Of a stretch of DNA of 10,805 nt, positions 6,749 through 10,805 are shown piece after piece. The position numbers and the translations under genes were made by a program. The notes under the pieces were generated by a model. It had not been told where the DNA came from and made no database searches. It saw nothing but the letters and a program-made list of their open reading frames with translations. Source of the stretch: QHBQ01 sp038230695 (GTDB lineage Bacteria > Chloroflexota > Chloroflexia > QHBQ01); the NCBI GenBank assembly GCA_038230695.1, contig JBBRMT010000163.1, positions 1 through 10,805 on the forward strand, read 5' to 3'. Positions within the stretch are counted from its first letter, which is position 1; each line of letters opens with the position of its first letter.

Positions 6749-7816
6749 TTGAAGGGTCTTATTTTGAGCGGCGGCAAAGGCACGCGCCTTCGCCCGATTA
6801 CCTACACCAGCGCGAAGCAACTTGTGCCGGTGGCGAACAAGCCGGTGCTGTTCTACACCATCGAGAATCTGGTCGCTGCTGGTATCACCGATATTGGCAT
6901 CATCGTGGGCGACACCCGCGAGGAGATCAAGAAGGCGGTGGGCGAGGGCGAAAAGTTTGGTTGCCACGTCACATACATCCATCAGGATGAACCGCTGGGC
7001 CTGGCGCACGCGGTCAAGGTATCGCAGGGCTTCATTGGCGAAGACCGCTTCTGTATGTACCTGGGCGACAATATGATTGAGATTGACACCAGGCCGCTGA
7101 TTGCCGAGTTCGCCGCCGATGAAGCCACCAATTGCCGCATCATGCTCAAGCAAGTGCCGAACCCTTCTGCCTATGGTGTGGCCGAGCTAGAGGGTGAGCG
7201 CGTCGTTCGCCTCATCGAGAAGCCGCGTGAGCCGGTCAGCGACCTGGCTCTGGTGGGCATCTATCTATTCGACCACCACATCTTCGAGGCGGTGGACAAC
7301 ATCAAACCCAGTTGGCGCAATGAGCTAGAGATTACCGATGCAATCCAGTATCTTGTCACCCACAACTACGTGGTACGCCCCTATATTGTCAAGGGCTGGT
7401 GGATTGATACCGGCAAGCAGGAGGATATGCTAGAAGCTAATCGCCTGGTGCTGGATCGGATGCCTGCCCGCAACGAGGGCTTCGTGGATGCCGACAGCCA
7501 GATTGACGGCAAGGTGATCATCGAGAAAGGTGCGGAGATCATCAACAGTCGCGTGCGCGGCCCGGCGATTATCGGCGAATACACCCGCATTGTCAACAGC
7601 TATGTCGGCCCTTTCACCGCAATATACCACCACTGCAAGATTGAGCATAGCGAGGTGGAACACAGCATCATCCTGGAAAACAGCGAGATCGTAGACCTGC
7701 CTGGCCGCCTTGCCGATAGCCTGATCGGACGCAACGTCGAGCTTGGCCGCTCGTCAATCAAGCCGCGGGCGTTCAAGCTGACCCTGGGCGACAACAGCAA
7801 GGTGGGCGTACTCTAA
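6749..7816 (+). CDS. rmlA: Glucose-1-phosphate thymidylyltransferase, long form (RmlA-long)
   Basis: 355 residues. A TTG start at 6749 with GAGG 5 nt upstream gives the family N-terminus (M)KGLILSGGKGTRLRP; earlier in-frame starts would translate the promoter and repeats. The enzyme makes dTDP-glucose and pyrophosphate from dTTP and glucose-1-phosphate. Visible motifs: GGKGTRLRP (8-16, nucleotide loop), SAKQLVPVANKP (21-32), LGDN (105-108, metal-binding Asp), EKP (157-159), ELEITDAIQ (192-200) and WWIDTG (217-222). Residues about 245-340 carry hexapeptide-like repeats of a left-handed beta helix, which the short RmlA lacks; this and the length match the long (rmlA_long) type, about 350 residues. 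rmlB follows after 13 nt. The long type is often found in clusters for deoxysugars other than rhamnose, so the end product cannot be named. Confidence 0.95.
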   Translation: MKGLILSGGKGTRLRPITYTSAKQLVPVANKPVLFYTIENLVAAGITDIGIIVGDTREEIKKAVGEGEKFGCHVTYIHQDEPLGLAHAVKVSQGFIGEDRFCMYLGDNMIEIDTRPLIAEFAADEATNCRIMLKQVPNPSAYGVAELEGERVVRLIEKPREPVSDLALVGIYLFDHHIFEAVDNIKPSWRNELEITDAIQYLVTHNYVVRPYIVKGWWIDTGKQEDMLEANRLVLDRMPARNEGFVDADSQIDGKVIIEKGAEIINSRVRGPAIIGEYTRIVNSYVGPFTAIYHHCKIEHSEVEHSIILENSEIVDLPGRLADSLIGRNVELGRSSIKPRAFKLTLGDNSKVGVL

Positions 7817-7829
7817 GAAAGGACACACT

Positions 7830-8840
7830 TTGAAGAAACTACTCGTCACCGGAGCGGCGGGGTTCATCGGCAGCAACTTCGTTGCCGCGATGCTGGACAA
7901 GTACCCCGATTACCACATCACCGTTCTGGATAAGCTGACCTACGCGGGCAACATGGACAACCTCAAGCGGGTGGAGGACAACCCGCGCTATCGCTTCGTC
8001 AAGGGCGACATCGCCGATCCCGTCGCGGTAGACAAGGCCATAACCGCGCAGGGTTGCGACACTATCATCAACTTCGCCGCTGAGAGCCACGTAGACCGCA
8101 GCATCACCGAGCCGGGCGGCTTCATCATGACCGACGTGTACGGCACCTTCGTGTTGCTGGAGGCCGCCCGCAACCTGGGGGTTGAGCGTTTCCTGCAGGT
8201 CAGCACCGACGAGGTGTATGGTAGCATCCCCCCGCCGCGTTCGTCGAACGAGACCGATATGCTGGAGACCAACAGCCCTTACTCGGCTAGCAAGGCAGGC
8301 GGCGAACTGATGGCCCACGCCTACTTCACCACCTACAACGTGCCAGTCATCATCACGCGGGGCAGCAACAACTATGGGCCATTTCAGTATCCAGAGAAGC
8401 TCATCCCCCTGTTCATTACCAATGCGCTGGAGGACAAGCAGTTGCCGGTTTACGGCGATGGCAAGCAAATCCGCGACTGGATTTACGTAATGGACCACTG
8501 CGAGGGCATTGACGTGGCCCTGCATCACGGCACACCCGGCGAGATCTACAACGTGGGCGGCGGCAATGAACGCTACAACATTGACATCACCCAGCTGATC
8601 CTGCAACTGACCGGCAAGCCGCAGAGCCTGATTAAGTACGTTACCGACCGCCCCGGCCACGACCGCCGCTACTCGCTTGACACTACCAAGCTGCGCGGCC
8701 TCGGCTGGCAGCCCCGCTACACCTTCGAGCAGGCCATGGCGGAGACAGTGCGGTGGTATAGCGACAACTGCGACTGGTGGCAGCGCATCAAGAGCGGCGA
8801 GTACGCCGAGTTCTACAACAGGCAATACGCTAACCGCTAA
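7830..8840 (+). CDS. rmlB: dTDP-glucose 4,6-dehydratase
   Basis: 336 residues from a TTG at 7830 with AAAGGA 6 nt upstream. An extended short-chain dehydrogenase that turns dTDP-glucose into dTDP-4-keto-6-deoxyglucose using bound NAD+. GAAGFIG (8-14) is the NAD-binding glycine loop, DKLTYAGN (34-41) is family-specific, STDEVYG (125-131) holds the catalytic Thr-Asp-Glu, and Y151xxxK155 is the SDR pair. NNYGPFQYPEKLIP (180-193) and DRPGHDRRY (273-281) are typical RmlB substrate-binding blocks. Length is normal and all key residues are present. It is the direct partner of the rmlA product encoded 13 nt upstream. No rmlC or rmlD is in the window. Confidence 0.96.
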   Translation: MKKLLVTGAAGFIGSNFVAAMLDKYPDYHITVLDKLTYAGNMDNLKRVEDNPRYRFVKGDIADPVAVDKAITAQGCDTIINFAAESHVDRSITEPGGFIMTDVYGTFVLLEAARNLGVERFLQVSTDEVYGSIPPPRSSNETDMLETNSPYSASKAGGELMAHAYFTTYNVPVIITRGSNNYGPFQYPEKLIPLFITNALEDKQLPVYGDGKQIRDWIYVMDHCEGIDVALHHGTPGEIYNVGGGNERYNIDITQLILQLTGKPQSLIKYVTDRPGHDRRYSLDTTKLRGLGWQPRYTFEQAMAETVRWYSDNCDWWQRIKSGEYAEFYNRQYANR

Positions 8841-8841
8841 T

Positions 8842-8869
8842 GCGGAATGGTGAATGGTGAATGGTGAAT
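8842..8869. repeat. Period-7 repeat array E
   Basis: GCGGAAT followed by three GGTGAAT units, beginning just after the rmlB stop. The rest of the 257-nt gap (8870-9000) shows no gene or clear signal apart from a weak 32-codon GTG frame at 8881-8979. Confidence 0.8.
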
Positions 8870-9007
8870 GACAGAGCAACGTGATTCACCCAAAGTTTGA
8901 GGTTGATGAAGCGCGGTGGGGATCTGGGGGTTCAGCCCGCAGCTGCTGCTTATACCAATTAGCGGAGGCGACGCTATAGATAGGTGACAGATCTAATCAT
9001 CTTCCGT

Positions 9008-9039
9008 GTGCTGTGGTATAATCACCACAGCACGTTTTT
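9008..9039 (+). terminator. Strong hairpin with T-run: likely rmlAB terminator
   Basis: GTGCTGTGGT (9008-9017) and ACCACAGCAC (9024-9033) pair perfectly over 10 bp around loop ATAATC, followed by G and TTTTT (9035-9039). This fits an intrinsic terminator, though it lies about 168 nt past the rmlB stop. The loop also carries a -10 box (separate entry). Confidence 0.6.
9014..9022 (+). promoter_or_regulatory. Extended -10 element for the phosphatase-ridA pair
   Basis: TGG-TATAAT (9014-9022) is a consensus extended -10, lying in the apex of the hairpin. There is no recognisable -35. Predicted start is near 9029, giving a leader of about 69 nt containing array F. The hairpin arms could act as an operator. 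Confidence 0.45.
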
Positions 9040-9068
9040 ATTGATACGTGTCTGCCAATCCACCCAAC

Positions 9069-9096
9069 TAATCACTAATCACTAATTACCAATCAC
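9069..9096. repeat. Period-7 repeat array F
   Basis: TAATCAC, TAATCAC, TAATTAC, CAATCAC in tandem, ending one base before the ATG at 9098. The array takes the place where a ribosome-binding site would be; no purine-rich site is present. Confidence 0.82.
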
Positions 9097-9097
9097 T

Positions 9098-9817
9098 ATG
9101 CTTGAACTGCAAATCGCCATTGCCAAGACCAACAAGTACGCCCAGCGCGAGAGCGGCGACACGGTGGAGATCGTGGAGCAGCCACTGGGCGGCTTCGCTG
9201 CGGTGATGGCCGACGGTCAGGGCAGCGGCGGCGCGGCCAAAATCCTCAGCAACATGGTGGTGGGCAAGGCGATTGCGCTGCTCAAGGATGGAGCGCGATT
9301 GGAGGCGGTTGCGCCGCTAGCTCACGATCACCTCTACGCCTATCGCGGCGGCAAAGTGACCGCCAGCCTGGTGATTATCGCCGCAGACCTCAAGGCAGGA
9401 GAGAGTAGGGTATCGCGCAACAGCGATTGCCCCATCATCGTTCTTGATAGCAGCGGGGTGCGGCTGCTCGATGAGACGGCGGAGGGCATTGGCACTAGCA
9501 CAGTCGCGCCACCTGCGTTCGCCATCTTGCCAATTGAGGCGGGGATGTATGTGGCGGCGTACACCGATGGGCTGCTGCACGCGGGTGAAAACTACAATCA
9601 GTTGCTAAGTATCCCTCCCATCGTCGCCTTCGCTGCGCAGCAGGATGGGGCGGATGCTCAGGCAGTAGCGGACCACCTGCTAAAAGTTGCCATTGCTCGT
9701 GATCGGATGCGCCCCGACGATGATATGAGCGTGCTGGTTATTCACATCGCCGAAGTCGCAGCGGAGAAAGGGCCGCTGGTGCGGCGGATGATGGGGAGAG
9801 TGCCATTTGGCGAATGA
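9098..9817 (+). CDS. SpoIIE/PP2C-type serine phosphatase, stand-alone domain
   Basis: 239 residues from an ATG at 9098 with no ribosome site. It is a single PPM-fold phosphatase domain of the SpoIIE/RsbU/RsbX branch. Metal-binding motifs are visible: MADGQGSG (37-44, with D39), TDGL (156-159, with D157) and RPDDDMSVLVI (205-215, with D207-D209). The internal SRNSDCPIIVL (106-116) fits the domain's usual 'v.aGh.p.....' strand. There is no PAS, GAF, receiver or membrane region, so like RsbX it is a bare catalytic domain that must receive its signal from partners, typically by dephosphorylating anti-sigma-antagonist or stressosome proteins. No such partner (STAS or HATPase protein) is in the window. 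It overlaps the next gene by 11 nt. Confidence 0.88.
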   Translation: MLELQIAIAKTNKYAQRESGDTVEIVEQPLGGFAAVMADGQGSGGAAKILSNMVVGKAIALLKDGARLEAVAPLAHDHLYAYRGGKVTASLVIIAADLKAGESRVSRNSDCPIIVLDSSGVRLLDETAEGIGTSTVAPPAFAILPIEAGMYVAAYTDGLLHAGENYNQLLSIPPIVAFAAQQDGADAQAVADHLLKVAIARDRMRPDDDMSVLVIHIAEVAAEKGPLVRRMMGRVPFGE

Positions 9818-10289
9818 AACCGGCAGCATCGCAGCGCGACTGCAAGAGTTGGGCATTACCCTGGCTGCGCCCTGGCAGCCACAGGGGATGAGCTTCGTCC
9901 CATGCGTGCGGAGCGGCAACCTGCTGTTCGTCAGCGGGCATGGCCCACGTCAGCCCGACGGTAGCTTCATCAACGGCAAGCTGGGGCAGGATCTCGACAT
10001 GCAGCAGGGCTATGAAGCGGCGCGGCTGGTGGCCCTGGATCTGCTGGCAACCGTGCAGGGCGAGTTGGGTAGCCTGGAGCGAGTGCGGCGCATTGTCAAG
10101 CTGCTCGGCATGGTCAACTCCGCGCCCAACTTTACCAAACAGCCGCTGGTCATCAACGGCGCGTCCGACCTGCTGGTGGCGATATTCGGTTACGAGCGCG
10201 GCAGTCACGCCCGCTCCGCCGTCGGCATGGCTGCGCTACCCACCAATATCGCGGTGGAGATTGAGATGATCGTGGAGATCGAGGATTAG
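9807..10289 (+). CDS. RidA family protein (YjgF/YER057c/UK114), long variant
   Basis: 160 residues from a TTG at 9807, with a GGGGAGAG site just upstream inside the phosphatase gene; the 11-nt overlap suggests coupled translation. The RidA fold is clear: LLFVSGHGPRQPDG (39-52), the helix MQQGYEAARLVALDLLATVQ (65-84), and HARSAVGMAALPTNIAVEIEMIVEIE (134-159). R136 corresponds to the conserved substrate-binding Arg of active RidA enzymes, which hydrolyse reactive imine or enamine intermediates. At about 160 residues it matches the longer subgroup with an N-terminal extension (RLQELGITLAAPWQP) rather than the 128-residue archetype; substrate preference of that group is not known to me. Cytoplasmic, probably trimeric by family. 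Confidence 0.9.
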   Translation: MANETGSIAARLQELGITLAAPWQPQGMSFVPCVRSGNLLFVSGHGPRQPDGSFINGKLGQDLDMQQGYEAARLVALDLLATVQGELGSLERVRRIVKLLGMVNSAPNFTKQPLVINGASDLLVAIFGYERGSHARSAVGMAALPTNIAVEIEMIVEIED

Positions 10290-10319
10290 GCAAAAGGCCG
10301 AAGCAAACCACAAGGCAAA

Positions 10320-10441
10320 AAGCCCCCAGCGGGGGTTGGGGGAGAATCTCGAACCTGATTAAAGCTAAATGGAACACGGTTGGGGTTGCTTCGACATTTC
10401 TGCTGGGCAAGATTCCTCCCCCAAACCCCAGCTGGGGGCTT
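10320..10441. repeat. 122-bp element bounded by about 30-bp imperfect inverted repeats
   Basis: The left arm 10320-10348 and right arm 10411-10441 are reverse complements with one substitution and two or three single-base indels; both outer ends read AAGCCCCCAGC and both inner ends AATC. Each arm has its own short palindrome (CCCCC-AGC-GGGGG at 10323-10335; CCCCAGCTGGGG at 10426-10437). About 62 nt lie between. No T-run follows, so it is unlike a standard terminator; a MITE or REP/BIME-like element is more likely. No clear target-site duplication is seen. It fills most of the gap between the ridA-family gene and the next gene. Confidence 0.75.
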
Positions 10442-10458
10442 ACTAGAGGATGGCAATT

Positions 10459-10467
10459 TGGTATAAT
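10459..10467 (+). promoter_or_regulatory. Extended -10 promoter directly before the kinase-like gene
   Basis: TGG-TATAAT (10459-10467) lies 6 nt before the ATG at 10474, so transcription would start at or next to the A of the start codon. A weak TTACTA (10440-10445) sits at a 16-nt spacing, overlapping the end of the inverted-repeat element. Confidence 0.55.
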
Positions 10468-10473
10468 CAAACC

Positions 10474-10805
10474 ATGTCCAACCCTTCACTAAACCCGAAA
10501 CCGAAGCAGCTAATCGCCATCGTGGGGCCGTGCGCCAGTGGCAAGTCGTCGTTGGGTGAGCGACTGCGGCGGCAGGGCTACAACGTGCGTACCGTCGCGC
10601 AGGAACATAGCTACGTACCGGGGATGTGGCAGATGAGCAACCCCGATTATCTCATCTACCTCGATGTCGGCCTCGACACTTTGCGGCAGCGGCGCGGCAA
10701 CCCGCGCTGGAGCGAACAGGAGTGGCAGGCGCAGCAGCAGCGCCTTGCCCACGCCCGCGATCATGCAGATCTATTTATCGCCACTGACACGCTAACCCTC
10801 GATGA
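10474..10805 (+). CDS. P-loop kinase-like protein, partial (3' end off right edge)
   Basis: 110 codons are visible from the ATG at 10474; the frame is open to the right edge. A Walker A motif GPCASGKSS (18-26) follows a hydrophobic strand QLIAIV, as in small nucleotide/shikimate-type kinases and AAA_17/18-like ATPases. DYLIYLDVGLDTLRQRRG (about 60-77) resembles the strand and helix that carry 'DxxxxxxxxR' in such kinases, and the sequence then turns to ADLFIATDTL. The substrate cannot be told. There is no ribosome-binding site: the -10 box is only 6 nt away, pointing to a leaderless mRNA. Confidence 0.75.
   Translation, partial: MSNPSLNPKPKQLIAIVGPCASGKSSLGERLRRQGYNVRTVAQEHSYVPGMWQMSNPDYLIYLDVGLDTLRQRRGNPRWSEQEWQAQQQRLAHARDHADLFIATDTLTLD

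Noticed and set aside
7839..8879. 346-codon open frame on the minus strand opposite rmlB
   Set aside because: rmlB on the plus strand has all catalytic motifs; the opposite frame is low-complexity Val/Ala/Gly-rich and reaches into repeat array E.
8950..8961. TTATACCAATT read on the minus strand as a -10 region
   Set aside because: TTGGTATAAG on the minus strand is an imperfect box with no gene downstream on that strand.
8881..8979. Small GTG-started frame of 32 codons after rmlB
   Set aside because: No ribosome-binding site, no recognisable sequence, and length is within chance expectation for a GC-rich gap.
2333..9096. Period-7 arrays considered as a CRISPR array
   Set aside because: Units are 7 nt with no spacers and differ between gaps; there are no cas genes.
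10320..10441. Inverted-repeat element considered as an intrinsic terminator of the ridA-family gene
   Set aside because: Arms are 62 nt apart and neither is followed by a T-run; kept as a repeat element instead.

Overview
The window holds ordinary bacterial chromosome: about 11 protein genes and one tRNA, densely packed, GC-rich (mid to upper 50s per cent by eye), with short gaps and many TTG starts. The gene set (long-form RmlA, RmlB, class I ManA, AI-2E family permease, SpoIIE-type phosphatase, RidA) and the small period-7 repeats between genes suggest a filamentous Chloroflexota of the Roseiflexus/Chloroflexus/Kouleothrix kind. This placement is an inference from general character, not from a marker gene. 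No phage, transposase, CRISPR array or defence system is visible.

Layout. On the minus strand, reading leftward from about 2490, there is a promoter, tRNA-Arg(CCU), a 399-residue protein with a degenerate nucleotidyltransferase-like domain, and a FemAB/BioF2-type acetyltransferase that runs off the left edge. On the plus strand from about 2640 come an AI-2E family permease and an overlapping GNAT acetyltransferase. Next is a gap with period-7 repeats, then a tight cluster of an unknown 157-residue protein, manA and a SAP/DUF6434 protein. A second gap carries a strong promoter inside an inverted repeat and leads into rmlA (long form) and rmlB. A third gap has period-7 repeats and a strong hairpin, and precedes a SpoIIE-type phosphatase overlapping a RidA-family gene. 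A 122-bp inverted-repeat element follows, and then a P-loop kinase-like gene that appears leaderless and runs off the right edge.

Functionally the centre supplies sugar precursors: ManA links fructose-6-P and mannose-6-P, and RmlA plus RmlB make dTDP-4-keto-6-deoxyglucose for surface polysaccharide or glycosylation. RmlC and RmlD are not in the window. The most unusual material is intergenic. Several families of period-7 repeats recur at operon boundaries, often between a consensus TATAAT box and the start codon, and three of those -10 boxes have notable surroundings (inside an inverted repeat, in a hairpin loop, or about 6 nt before an ATG). I see no clearly new multi-gene system; the findings are modest and mostly regulatory or repeat-related.
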